A DNA stretch of 64,000 bases from Owenia fusiformis (taxonomy: Eukaryota; Annelida; Polychaeta; Sabellida; Oweniidae), in assembly GCA_903813345.2 (NCBI GenBank), contig CAIIXF020000003.1:25743248-25807247 (forward strand), in the 5' to 3' direction. The number at the start of each line of letters is the position of its first letter. Position 1 is the first letter of the stretch. The notes under the pieces are model-generated. The model had not been told where the DNA came from, ran no database searches, and was given only the letters and a program-made list of their open reading frames with translations. Positions 33,563 through 46,309 of this stretch are shown in pieces. The position numbers were made by a program, and so were the translations under genes.

Positions 33563-34894
33563 GTAAGTACCCCCTTTCCATTAGTATTGTATTAAGCCTA
33601 TGTGTACCCCAGTCCCTCCCTTCCGAACTGTACATAAATGCAAGTGGAGAGATATAAGAGGGAACAAAAGATTTAATAAAAGACTACTTTGATTATTACC
33701 ATAAAATATTTTAAAGATTCTAGTTATATCCTAGATTAGTATTTCCAGCATTTTGATAGACCCCTGACCCCTCTCTGCCCCCCTCCCTCTTCTCCAATAT
33801 AGGTTTTGAAGGAAATAGAGGGGCATGAGACTAAAAACCTAATTGCCAAAATCTAAAATCCAATACTGTATGACAATTTAAAGTGATTTATATGAGGTCC
33901 AAGAACTTACATTGTCATTAACATACCCTGGAGCCCATAGTCTAAAGAAGTACATGTAATTGTAAGCTCTCTGAGATGCGACAACAACTTCTTGAAAAGG
34001 ATTTCATTATCACAGTTGTGACCTTATTCTCATCAATCAAATATACAGGTGGCATTTTATCCATGTATTGTACTTTTAAGTGGGGAACCAACAAAGCGTG
34101 GCCATGTTTACATGTATTTTGACATTTTAAACCATTTAGTTATTTGAAACATACAATTGAGAAAAGTTTGGATGGGAATGGCATTTCGTTTTATGTATTA
34201 TTGAACCATCATTTTCATTTGCACGAAATCTTCCACTTACATTATGATTTCAAGCTACCTTGAATATAAAGAGCCTTGCATATCAGATGAATCTCTCTTT
34301 TGAAAGAACCAAAATAAAAATAAAAAGTGTAATTTCAATAGTAGCCCTGCTTTACCATCTAATGGGTGATGGTAACTAATGTAACCATAGACACAAATTT
34401 AATGCAATTCGATAACAACAAAAGAAAAAAACTTCATTCAAATTGACATATTCCGTGTCTACAAATCATTTTATTTCATGTTTATCATAATATACTCTGC
34501 CAGGTCATGATAATTAGAATTAATGATGTACTTTAATATATGTCTAATGAGTAATTATGTCTATTTATAATGATATATTATTAGATTGACCAACATGGTT
34601 AGTTACATAAAGCTTGCACTTGATTGGAAAATTTTAATTATAAACTCAGGTTCAGAGACCTTTTGGCTGGTCGTGGTGATTCTAATCTATTCTTCAACTA
34701 ATGTTTGGTTTCCCATATAGTCAAACGTGTCAAATAAGAACACTTCCAGTCAAAAGTATTCACATTAGTAGGTGCTCACATTTCAAGGTTTCATAATGTG
34801 TTAACTTTATGGGAGATACCTAAATTGGGATGGAGAAAAGGTGCTCCCATTGAAAGGTGTTAATTCAGACTAGAGAAGTTTTCAGAAAAGTTTT

Positions 34895-35045
34895 GCTTCA
34901 AAACTGAACCGATTTTTTCTTTTTCAAAATCGTGCAGTTTTCACCATTCTGAGCATTTTTTAAGTGATTTTGGGCCACTTAGCGCCAGCCTTGATTTATT
35001 TGAAAAGTGAACCCTCTTGGCGGCAAAAACTGGCTATGGTCCTGG
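34895..35045. mobile_element. 'GGCCCGTAGCCAG' small element, copy 3 (degenerate)
   Basis: Body TTTTCAAAATCGTGCAGTTT, CACCATTCTGAGCATTTTTT and GTGATTTTGGGCCA, right end AACTGGCTATGGTCCTGG. The left end is eroded. Confidence 0.55.
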
Positions 35046-36284
35046 TATTTTTTTCTTGGTTGTGATTAGAGTGGGCTGATTAGAGTGCACCTGGTCACAG
35101 GGTATATAGTACGAATCAATCATCGTGTGACAGTGATGATAGCTGTGGGCTAATAACCTGTCTGTCTGCCTAACCTTATACATGACATATAGTCTTTATA
35201 CATACCACCACAATGTACGGAAAATAGTTCAATTCCAACTTTGTATAAACCCCAATTGTGGGTTCTACAGCCTCTAAAATATCAGGAAGAAGGCTTCAGG
35301 GATAGAATCTGATTGTGAGGTTATTCTTCAGAGTGGATTTTGCAGAAAATAGTTTTAGTTCAAGACTTCAAGCCCGGGACTTCAAGTTATTTATATAATT
35401 AAGAATCTTATGAGTAGCAAGTTCACATTGGTATGTTAGGTAACGTAATATAAATGTTAATAAAAAAACCTACATGGCCTTTCATGAGACACAATTATCA
35501 TTTATAGTTGTTAAACTATTACAGATGAATAGTTCTTAAAAATAGTTATACATTTATAACCATATAATTATCAAAATTGTTACTACTGGCAGTATTGTCA
35601 CAGTGGTCTCAAAAACATCTCTTTGCAGTTGCAGAAGATTTATAAGGACAAAGTCATTTTCTTTCAAATGAAGAGTCACATTTTATGAGATCAGGTCAAA
35701 GTCTTATATAAGCAGGACTATGTTTTTGGCATTAATTGTTGTTATTTCTATAGTCACTGCCAAAAAGTTATGGCATATTGTTATAGCCATTATTTTTGTG
35801 ACGACATTCCTTCGAAGTTCATGTTGGTTTTCAGTGTAAACAGTCGATGTAACAAATGGTTACACTTTAAACGTAAAATGTAACCATCTACAATAACTCA
35901 CAAAGAATATGTAGGAAATAATAAGCGTCAGAATTCAAAGTGGATGACATCCTATTTGGTATATTATCCACATTTTGCCTTAATATGTTATTTGAAATGA
36001 GTTATATGATTCTAGTCAGAGATTAGGTGTTCATAGTGAGAGTCTAGCTGACAGGGCTCAGGGTACTCTGGGAGCATACTGGGAGGGCCTGTCTGGGAGG
36101 TAACTAACAAATTATGCGAGGACAAGCTGTTGAAGGATGCCAATGAGCTGTTCCTTCATCCTGCATCACTTCACAGACTTTGTTTTTAATAGGGGCAGAA
36201 CATTAGATCATAGTGTTAACCTAACTTTCTCCCAAAATGTTAGCGGGAGTGGAGCTGGAAAGTTACAAGAGGAAGGTCCAAGGG

Positions 36285-36335
36285 TACCCTAATTGCATTC
36301 GTTCGACTTCACTTCGACTTCACTTCGACTTCAGT
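36285..36335 (+). mobile_element. Left-end fragment of the TACCCT..AGGGTA element
   Basis: TACCCTAATTGCATTCGTTC followed by three tandem GACTTCACTTC-like copies. The right end is missing. Confidence 0.6.
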
Positions 36336-39300
36336 ATGACCGACTGAACCTAATCTTTTAAGACCAACGTTTGGTTTTTCTAGGGAACACATCAGATATG
36401 ATTTATTGGTTTTGACTCGTCCCGTACCGAATGTCCCATCCAGAAATGGATAATACTGTCTCGTCTCGTCCTGAAATATTTTTGTCCCTTGACATCCATA
36501 GATACTACTCATGGCTTCTCCGTAGGGAGAGATTGGGATGTGGCACTTTATTAAAGCTTCACATGGCATGAACTAGTATTTAGTTTGATAGAACAATATT
36601 CTACCTCACTCGGGCTAAAGCTCTCAAGGTAATCGTTGAAAAATATCTAGTTTCTGCTAGTTCTTGTATTTTGAGTAAGAGAACAAATAAATATTTTGTA
36701 CTTCTATAAGAGATAACAAAATTGCGTCTGACTTATTGATGGTGGAATTTTATTTTTGATTGATGGTAAGAATGTTGGGCTCCCTAAGGATGGCCAAGAT
36801 TTAATGGTTCATCATTTACTTATTTATTAATATCATACCATTGAAAGACGATATGTTGTTAAGTCTTGAGGAATTCTCAGAATTCTATGAACTCTTAGCT
36901 TAAGGCTTGAACTAGACCTACAAATTACCATGGAAAATCCAAAATGGCTATCTGATATAATTGTTTTCCATTTTCAACCAAAGTAGTTCCTTACTGTTGT
37001 TTGATATTTTGGTGCTTTTCTATAAAATATATCGATTCCATATATATTTCATGTTTTTTAGCTCGACCCAGGGACTCAGAGGTATGAACAGAGTTCAGGA
37101 AAACAGAAATTTTAGATCTCTGTTATACTCAAATGAAAAGTTTTTTTTAAAGCAGATATTTTATATTTTTAATGTAGAAACCTGATTTGAGATTCTCAGT
37201 AATTTAGCAACAAATTATAACACGTGTAATTTTCCTTTCTTTCAGTTTTTCAATTTAATTTTAATTTTACACAAATTACAATACAATTAAATTAATAATT
37301 TATTAGATCCCTGAATGCAATGCACTGATTTACCTACCCCCTCCCTTTCATCTCTCTATAAACAAGTAAATCAGTAAAATATTAAATAATGTGTTCTATA
37401 ACATGTTATTTAATGTTTTTTAAATTCAATTCACTAACATGTTGAATTCATTCATTCAACAATTTTAATAATATTGATCACATAGGTTAAACAGGACAGT
37501 AACTTTCTTTATCGTATGATCTATAAAATGAAGCCTTCTGATTGGTCAGTTCCTGTGCTGTACCGATCTGTATTGCTACTGAGATTGTCCCCACTGATCA
37601 TCTCCGTCGCAATACAGAATATATTGGTACGGAGGGAACATTCTCAGTAGCAATACGGAATATCTCGAGCAGAATATATCCTGTATTGCACTTCAAATTA
37701 TTCAATAACTTTCTGTATTATATATAAAGTACATGTATATGAAGTACCATGAATAGTTGAGATGGTCCAACACCTGTGAATTTACCCTTAATCAGAGGTT
37801 CATTTAGTACTACTCTCCCTAAATGAGGATGTGGAAACTGGAAAGGGCACTGATTACCCCTATTAGTACATTACTAGATGAAGCTCTCTTTTAAGTAGCT
37901 GTTTTTCTTATCTACAAGCCTGTATGAGCCCCCCCCCCACTTTACACCTCTCTACTGTTTGAGAAGCTTGACTGAATTTAGCAAAAAACTCTTGAAAATG
38001 GAACTGGATATAGGGCAATTTTCATTAAAAATTGTTGATAGTCAGTATTCTTGCAAATAGCAGTGTCAATGGTGCCTAGTTAATTAATCAAATACATTTA
38101 GTAAAATTACAGAAAAACAAAGATTAATTTGTTAAAGTCTAACCCCCCTGCCCCTGCCCCATATAACTCCATGTACATGTATATCTATAAGAAAATCTCT
38201 ACACATGTATTTGTTACCCTGTGGTCTCAAATTGATGAAGGGAAATAATTGTTTAAGATTGATTGAAATCTTGTTCTCTAATTTGATTACATAAATATAA
38301 TGGTAATCTTATCATTTAATCATCTACCCCCTCGTTTCTTTGATATCCAGAAAACAATCTGCAAATGTTCAAGAGGCTAAGTAGATTGTTTTACATTTAC
38401 ATGTATATTCTCCCAACATCAGGTGATTTTTGGTAACAGCTTGAAAGCAGTTTGAAATGTTGATCAAAAGTAGCTCAGGATTTTAATCAAAAACATTTCA
38501 TAGCAATCAACATGTAGAATCATCAACAAAACTTACTTTGAAAATTCTTTTTATTTATATGAATTCACTGCCTAATATTCTGTACCATGTTTACAGGATA
38601 AACTAAGCATGATTCCGTTACCTTTCAACACGGTGCGACTACCCCATTTAGTCATTTACTGCCCCCCCCACCACAGAATTCCATTCCCTGGGGTTATAGC
38701 ATACAATAACGGTAATTATGCTGTCATCGGGAATCACATGCAAGGGAGATTGTTTATAAAACACAATGTAATAGGTCATAGAGTCCTATAGATTGAATGT
38801 TTTGCGGTTCAGGAAGAGAAGTGCTTTATAAAGCCCTCAATTGTTGTTACAAACCACTAAGTCAACTGACTCTGCTCTCCATGCCACTCTTCAGTAGGGT
38901 CATCAAGTGCATTCTATTCACGAACCAGAAAATACATTTCAAAAGTTAGGTACTCGAGAATTATTGATTAGATAAGCTTTGTTTTTTAGAGTATCGAAAT
39001 TCCTGTATAAAGCCAGCATGATTTTTTTTGATTTTCTCAAGGTTTAAAGTGAGGTTTGAAAACTGGTACTATGAATAAGTTATTTTTATTGTTCGTCTTT
39101 TAAGAATATTTGTAAAGTTACAATGTTTTATTACAGTTTACTGGAATGTCATTGTTCATTCATTCTTATTTGTTTAGTGTTTTTTATTATATTACTGCAC
39201 TGAATGTACTTCCGCTCTCAACTTACAGCACTTACCCCTTGACATGTGAGACTAGCTCCTTATTTCTCCTTAAGGAGAGTTGATGTACATATGAACTTAA

Positions 39301-40102
39301 TTTAGGGGAGATGGGTGAGTAAGCAAACAGAAAACAGGATCAGTGCTACAAATAAACTGGAAAGATTCCTCATTTTAAGCAAAATTAAATTAATTGGGAA
39401 ACTTTATAAGTTTACAATTGGTGCTATCATGGGATCATGGGATCATAGCCTGTATTTTTTCTTGAATTACATTTCCAAATATTTTTACTCACTGGGTATT
39501 GAAGTGAGGCTGAAGCAATTGCATCATGAGAGCCCTCCATCAGTTTCTTATGACTGTAGTATAAACATATGAAAACAGAGAGTGATGAGTGTCAGAATCG
39601 AGCAACTGAAATCGAATGTAAATCAAGTTGCATTATGCACCTGTCAGTTTGTGATATAAGATAACTAGTATCATGTTAATGTAATGTTATTGTATCAGAA
39701 TTAAAATAGAACACCAGAAAATGACTGTTCCTCACATTTTCTTTGATCTATTATTAAATAGAGAGAATTGCTTTTCTTTGAGACTCTCTCATTTTTAATC
39801 GTGTGTTTGTGGGTTTCCATACCATTAACCCCTTCATTTATGATGCTTGTATGTTTTCTGATAAAACACATACTATAGAAATAATCTTGTAATTTGTCAG
39901 CTTGCTCATAAAGGGACAATAAAGTTTATACAGATGTACAACTATGATCCTATATGGGCTATTGATAGAGAGTGATGTATTACATGGGTGAAGATCAAAG
40001 CGTTATTACAGACATCAAAGCTCTGGGAATTACACCAATGCCCATGTTGGAACATTACCTTGGAAGAAATATATGCAAAAATCAGTCTTGGTACTCTATG
40101 TG

Positions 40103-40184
40103 TACCCTTTGCATTCGTTTGACTTACTTCACTTCTTAAAAGTGAGCTTTGTCTGTAGTTTAAATAGACTCTGCACGCAGGGTA
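40103..40184 (+). mobile_element. 82-bp short form of the TACCCT..AGGGTA element
   Basis: TACCCTTTGCATTCGTTTGA to CTCTGCACGCAGGGTA. It has the same internal deletion as the copy at 15416 (joining GCTTTGTC to TGTAGTTTAA). Flanks TCTATGTG / TCTTATGTG look like a decayed 8-9-bp target duplication. Confidence 0.78.
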
Positions 40185-41024
40185 TCTTATGTGCTTCTAT
40201 AATAGCAAAAGTCAGTCTTGGTGCTCTTTTGTGCTTTATTGGTGAGGTGAAAATGTTCAAACTCACAGAGGTGTAAACTTCATGGAGGCGTTTCGGTTAA
40301 CTGGTTTTGTTATCTTTAACTCATAGGAACAGATATTCCCACATCTCATCTCTCAACACTTATGAAGAAATAGGAAGAAAAGCCAGTGGTGAATATGTTG
40401 TGAAAGTACTTTAAAAACGTGTGGTCATACTTTACTATCAGTTTTGTTATCTGCTTTCATGTGGTCTGTAAAGCTTGATCTGGGGTTTAACTATGGTTAT
40501 AACAAAGTTTTATGGTTTTCTTTGATTATAGTAATTGAAAAATACACTCATTCTCACTCATTTTGTATAGTTCTCTGTTTCCATGAAAGGCGGAAGATTA
40601 TCAGAATCTTTTTTTAGTCTCCTTCAAAATTAACAGATTTTCTGAATATAATGATTGTTGGTTATAGTTTGGGCAATTCTATTTTGGGTATGATTTCACT
40701 CATAAATAATCTATTGTTCTTATGTTGTTGCTTTTGGCTAGATGGCAGCATGTACATACTATTGTGGAATTTAATAATCACCATATTAAGTAATAAAAAA
40801 CGGTTATTGCCATTTTGTCATATTTTTAATAAAAATGCGAGAAATTACATGGTATTCTAGCACAACGAATCTTTTTCACTTGCAGAATTTGCGAATTTCA
40901 CTTGCAGAAAATCGCGAGCGTTGATATTGATGTTGATTGTGAAACATGTGAAATTTAAAAAATAGAATTCATGAGAGGTACTTATACTCTCAGTAGTACT
41001 TACTTCCAAGTAACTGCACATTGT

Positions 41025-41402
41025 TACCCTTTGCATTCGTTTGACTTCACTTCTTAAAAGAGAGCTTCGTCTTCACTCTTTCAAACTAAAATAAACATGT
41101 GAACTCACCGCGCCAATCAGTGGTCGTCGGCCAAATTTGACCGACGTTCTATATATGGTCATTCTTTCCGACGTCATCGTTGAGCCCGGAATTGACCAAT
41201 GACACGCGCATATTTAATTAGAACACATTTGGCGTATGTTTCTTCAAGCTCGCTGATTAGTGGAATAAAGGTCAGCGCGTAGGTCAGAAGTGATTTATTA
41301 CCCAAACTGTCACCATTACCCATCGTGGGGGCAGGGCTACTAAACTGTAATATGGTCTCTACTAGGCAGAGTGTAGTTTAACTAGACTCTGCACGCAGGG
41401 TA
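41025..41402 (+). mobile_element. 378-bp TACCCT..AGGGTA element, full copy 1
   Basis: Starts TACCCTTTGCATTCGTTTGA, ends TAGACTCTGCACGCAGGGTA, and is bounded by a perfect 9-bp duplication GCACATTGT (41016-41024 and 41403-41411). Terminal inversion is short (TACCCT-GC). The interior has no ORF. It carries CCAATCAG and GACCAATGACA boxes, GACGTCAT, and near the right end the hairpin AGAGTGTAGTTTAACTAGACTCT. Homologous to 52971-53347 and 59720-60087. Confidence 0.92.
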
Positions 41403-42714
41403 GCACATTGTGTAATTAATGTTACAAGAACAAGTGTTTAAATGTACTACAGTAGTCTGATTAACCCAGACGTATTCTTATCTAACAATATTCGAGAGCT
41501 ACTTCCTTCTCACCGGAGCATTTAAATTGTATTTTATCAGTTTATATATTTTTCTAATCTAGATTTTGCTAGGAATGGTGGGTATGGACCAAAAAAGATT
41601 TACGCATTCTGAACCTGAAGTGTCTCTGATCTGGAAACCCATGAGAACTGAGAAATGGCCCAAAATTAAAAAAAAATTAGATTGTTTTTACTGAGCATTC
41701 AGTGCAATGTCTAAAAAATGCTTATTTAGGGTTCTGTATCAGAATTGTCATAAATGAGGAAAAATAAGTCTGGGTTCTGAAAAGGCCTTTGATTTACGAA
41801 ATGTTTATTTCAATAAATATGGCTTATTGAATTCACACATATTCTCGGTCTCCTGTCTGGAAATAAACATGGAATTAGTGAACATCTTGATTGAAAGATG
41901 TCTCTGGAAAAGAACCAATACTGTACAGAGAGAAAGATACTGGTGCCTTTGGAACGAAACATGATGCCGAGTCTTGTTTCTGGATCATCCCAGCTGAAGT
42001 TCAACTGTTTATTTTGATTCACAAAATAGCCACACTAATGGATGATCCAGTAGACATAAGGAAGTTATTTAATAGATTTTTAGAGGTATTCTGTAAATAA
42101 TTAATGGAAGGTCAACAAACCCCAGAGGTCAGATCAGCAGCATTCAGTGTTAGTTTGTTTTGACAGTTTGAAAAATTTCCTTGAAAACATGAGGGATTTC
42201 ACCTCAGAGAGCTGATGGTCAAATTTTAATTCTGACATTTCCAAATATAATATACCCTGGATTGCCATCATGTATTTACATTCCCTCTAACTATTACAAA
42301 TGATTTTGATAAATCTTAAGAATCCCAAAGAAGCCTTTGTAGCATTGTATGGATTTTAATATGAAATGAATATTAGCTTCTTATAAATGAAGTAGACATT
42401 GTATATCCTGAATTTTTGGCAATACAATAGAGAATGGATGTACACTATGTAGACTATAAAAGTAGTATCTCCGATTGAAGTATATCTGTGAAGTCAAGTC
42501 AAGCTCTTGCAATAGATGAGAAGTTCCTTGGGTGTAAAGATATAAATACATCTTGTGCTTATATATCCCATGAGACTTTTAATGAGGAAAAGCATGTCAA
42601 CCATGAAATATTTATCTGCCATGGAGGCCTAATTATATCGGCTATATGGGATTCCAGGAGAATTCTTTAGTTCCTTCATCGACTTCAACAAAATATTGAA
42701 AAACTCATTTAGAT

Positions 42715-43010
42715 TAAGAAAGACAAGGAGTCTTCATTTTTAGGTGTTCACCATATCAAGGTGTTCATTGTTTACCAGCAGTGTTGACACATTGTTACAG
42801 TCTCTCAACTTTTTTGTGAACAATGTTCGTTGGTCAGAGTTTGGTGATCGGCTTTCGGAGTTTGTCATTCTGTGTCTGTAACAAATGGCAGCTGGTGACA
42901 TTTTGCATGTTAATGTCTAGTGTTTACTAAGATATAAAGATGATAACTGTTTTGTGATAATGATAGAAAAGTGTTCATTGAAGAAATGTGTTCATCAGTG
43001 CATGAAAGGA
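42715..43010. repeat. Composite dispersed repeat
   Basis: Contains AGGTGTTCACCATATCAAGG, then TCTGTAACAAATGGCAGCTG and GTGACATTTTGCATGTTAAT, then GTGTTCATTGAAGAAATGTG. The same modules occur at 5636 and 25307 in other order or orientation. Confidence 0.55.
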
Positions 43011-44512
43011 GTGTAAAGTTAATGCCAATTACTAGAGAGACATGATCATTATAGAGAAGTATACACCAGAGTGAGCCAAAAGTTATAATTGAGATGATTA
43101 GGATCAGAGTGAAAACTCAAATCAACTGTAAATGTGAGAGGGTAACAGACATCTAGTGAATAGGATTCATGCAGGGTAAGCAATTATTTAATTTGAAGTC
43201 AGAACACAATAGAACGTGCCTATAATGTGCAGATTCTGATATCCTTAGTTGATTAAACAAACGTGGAAATATGGATTATTGATATTAATAACTCCCAGAG
43301 CTCCAATGATCAAAGCTCAGGGGCCAATAGGACCATATTAGATCCAGATTGGATTAAACTAACCATATATATGATATAGTCATTGGTTAGTCATAGGTGA
43401 TATTGAATTAGTTATCTAATATTGAATTAGTTAACTTATTAGTCATCACTGGTCTGCTATTTTTGAATTGAATTATTATTGATAGTTTTTTTTCTAAATT
43501 GGTGATGTTTGTCTATATTTGGCCATTTTTGATGTTCTCGCTATTATATTTTTGGATTCAGTTTCCAGTACAAACATTCGGGTATTGATGTACACAGCTC
43601 CAACAGTACCATATGGTACCATTTTGGCTACAGTACTGAATTACCATAACAATGGTACCTACAGTACCATGAACACTGTACGGCACCAAAGTTGAACGGT
43701 ATCATACTCTCAATGCACTGTACCATACCGTTTTTCAGAATTCAGATTGGGGATGTACGATATACTTTTCTCGTATACTTTACCCTGAACTCAGAAAGCT
43801 AGCTGTTGCATTCCTCTGACTAATATATAGAAGAACACCTACAGTTTTGATGCTGAGAATATTTTAGAGGCTCCAAATCTAAACAAAGCTTGAATGACCT
43901 TCCCTGAGGGCCAGCTTCTTATAAAGGCATACAATTATATGACTGCAACATACATTAAAAGGGAATGTATATTTTGGAAAGTCAGAAGATTTTAATACCA
44001 GAAATATTTACATGTTTAAAACGTCTCCATAGTCATGTACAATATATGTGTATATGTCACATTTTGTTTTTTTGAATTTAAAGAACTCTTGCATCAAACC
44101 TCTATACTCCTGTATACTCTGTAATGTAATTTCTTTTCCATTACACAATTCAGTATAATTTATAATATGTAACATGTCATCATATCATGACTTGCTAAAT
44201 AGAGGAAGGTCTGGTTTGGAGTGATTAATTATCCTTTGATGATCATCAACTTTCTGCAAATTATTTTCTTCATTGCATTCTTTTACTGTATTGTATACCG
44301 GTAGTGAAATTTATGGCCATCTGAGAAATGGCCATTTGAGAAATGATTTTAATAATCCTTTATTGAGATACTGTAAACTCCTCACTCATTGGTACATGGT
44401 TATTAAAGCACTTAGACAAAAACAGAATTGTAATAACTCAGTGACAACATATTTTTTTTATTACATATCTCATTTAGGCTTTAAGTTATTTCTAGGAATG
44501 AATCATATACTT

Positions 44513-44706
44513 GCCCGTAGCCAGCTTTTACCAGGGGGGGAGCTTTTCTCCAGGTGGGGGAGCTTTTTCACAATTTTGGCTAAAAATCATGCGAAAAATT
44601 CTCAGAATGGTAGAAAACTGCATGATTTTGAAAGAATTTCTGGCCAGGGGGGAGGGTGGGGGGGGGAGCTTCCGCTCCCCCAGCTCCCCCTCTGGTTACG
44701 GGCCTG
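44513..44706. mobile_element. 'GGCCCGTAGCCAG' small element, copy 4
   Basis: Left GCCCGTAGCCAGCTTTTACC, right CCTCTGGTTACGGGCCTG, with the body AAAATCATGCGAAAAATTCT..AAACTGCATGATTTTGAA between G-rich stretches. The overlapping ORF ending in Gly/Pro/Ser-rich sequence is an artefact of the G-runs. Confidence 0.8.
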
Positions 44707-45989
44707 ATATTTAAATAGATAGATATGACATTCATTTTCTTGAAAATTATTTGAAAGAAAAACTTATATTTTGTAACATTAGCACATTCTTACATTAATT
44801 CCAATCTTGTTGTTATATCATATTTTTTAAATATCAAGAATGTTTTATAAGGGTCAATGTATACGTTATCTCCAAGGTAACTGCATCAACTCTTAGACAA
44901 GGATGGGTAGATTCGATACATTTCAGGATAGTAGCCTAATGGTTATTTTTGACCAAGTTAAAATAGAATGTTCAAAGTTTTAGTTGTTATTTTGTCCATT
45001 TCTAGGATCTTTTACTCTTACATTTAGTGTGCTTGTGCTTCCTTAAAACAGACCTTCATCTTCAATTTATTAGGCCCTGACATAAAGACTAATATTTGGT
45101 AGATAGGAAGTAAGTAAATTCTGACTAAGCCTTGCACCCTCAGCTACTAAACAGGCTTGCAATTCTGTATGAATCTAGAATGGTATTTCCTTCCAGGCCT
45201 CATGCACATTTTCAATATTTCAGTTCCATTGCTTTTCAATAGGAGGAATTCATATTATGTGTGTTTGTGTAATTGATAGTAAAGTATCAAGATATTGGAT
45301 ATTTTGCAAGGGAGTGGAGTATTTATCTGTATACTAGGTTGGCTTGCTATACAAGTAGTCAGGCTTCTTCTTCATCTCCCACTTGAAGCTGGAATGATGA
45401 GAAATGATACAGTCTAATTACAACCAAGAGCTTGTGTTATAGCAGATACAGGAAGGAATGGAAATTGAAAATAATAGAATAACATTCAGTCAGGAATACA
45501 GAAATATTGGTTAAAAGTCACGAAGAATGTGAACTTAACTAGAAATGAAGCGTGTAATCTTATGAGCCACTTTTAGGTCTAAGGATGTTGCATTCAAGTC
45601 ATTATTTGCTACTGGAGTAAGAATTTGTAGCTAACAATAAAATCTTGCTGTGAGTTCATCTTCGGGTCACATTGGAGTACCAGAAGGAGCATATAAGCTT
45701 TATAAAGACCTACAACAGGGAAACAAACATCCCTTCTTTTATGAGCTACAGTCAACAATAAATATATCAAGCAAAGCTCAAGCTCATATCGGAAATCAAC
45801 AGTTTGTAGATATGGCTATATAGATATTTGCCTGACCAGTGCAGCTATTAAAGCTTAGAAATCAGAACTGTTAGAGTTAGCCGCTCAAGGATCAGTCATA
45901 TTGGGAATCGACATAAAGTCTACAGATCCACAAATCTACAGAAATACAGATTTACTACATATCTACAGATAAAAGTTTTGATAAGATAA

Positions 45990-46131
45990 GTGACTGAAAA
46001 CTCAAAACATAAAAGGTTTGTTTATTTATAAACGATGAGAAACAACAAAAATTATGTTTATCAAGATGAACTCAATGAAATAAAGACGAGCGTTTTGATA
46101 GAATCTGGATTTAATGGATGTACGATGAGCA
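45990..46131 (+). promoter_or_regulatory. Possible alternative NKD promoter
   Basis: TTTATTTATAAACG at 46021-46034 is TATA-like and lies about 100 nt before the ATG at 46132. An in-frame TGA at 46126-46128 separates it from any upstream coding. Position relative to exon 1b is the only support. Confidence 0.3.
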
Positions 46132-46239
46132 ATGCCTGAAGTGTTAGAGAATATGTCCAGTCGCAAAAAAGGATTTAGTTTTAGGATTCCTAAAAAAGGC
46201 TACAAAAAGCCCAAGAAATTGCAATTCAATAGCCGAGAG
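46132..46239 (+). CDS. nkd: Naked cuticle homologue, alternative first exon
   Basis: ATG-initiated 36 codons, MPEVLENMSSRKKGFSFRIP continuing KKGYKKPKKLQFNSRE, ending GAG|GTAAGTG, a strong donor. The exon ends in phase 0, the phase needed to join exon 3 at 52049, just as exon 2 does. A TGA three codons upstream closes the frame, so this is a first coding exon rather than an internal one. The peptide has no myristoylation site and is highly basic, so this isoform would differ in localisation. It replaces exons 1 and 2. Alternatively it is an unrelated short ORF with a chance donor; lysine-rich composition and exact phase make me favour the exon. Confidence 0.55.
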
Positions 46240-46309
46240 GTAAGTGTAAAATGAATAGATTTTTCATTCTGTTTCAGCCAAATCTTACGATTTCTGAATT
46301 CTTTGGTTT

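Larger units (their letters stand above)
33563..46131 (+). other. NKD intron 2, proximal part
   Basis: 12.6 kb without a supported constitutive exon. It contains partial or complete TACCCT..AGGGTA elements (36285, 40103, 41025), 'GTAGCCAG' elements (34895, 44513), a composite repeat (42715) and a cluster of GGTACC/GTACCAT motifs (43600-43730). ORFs listed by length here (e.g. 36309-36569 minus, 44273-44707 plus) fall in repeats or lack any motif. Confidence 0.6.

Noticed and set aside
44273-44714. 144- and 67-codon ORFs
   Set aside because: Their C-terminal halves lie in a 'GTAGCCAG' mobile element; the N-terminal half of the longer one has no motif.
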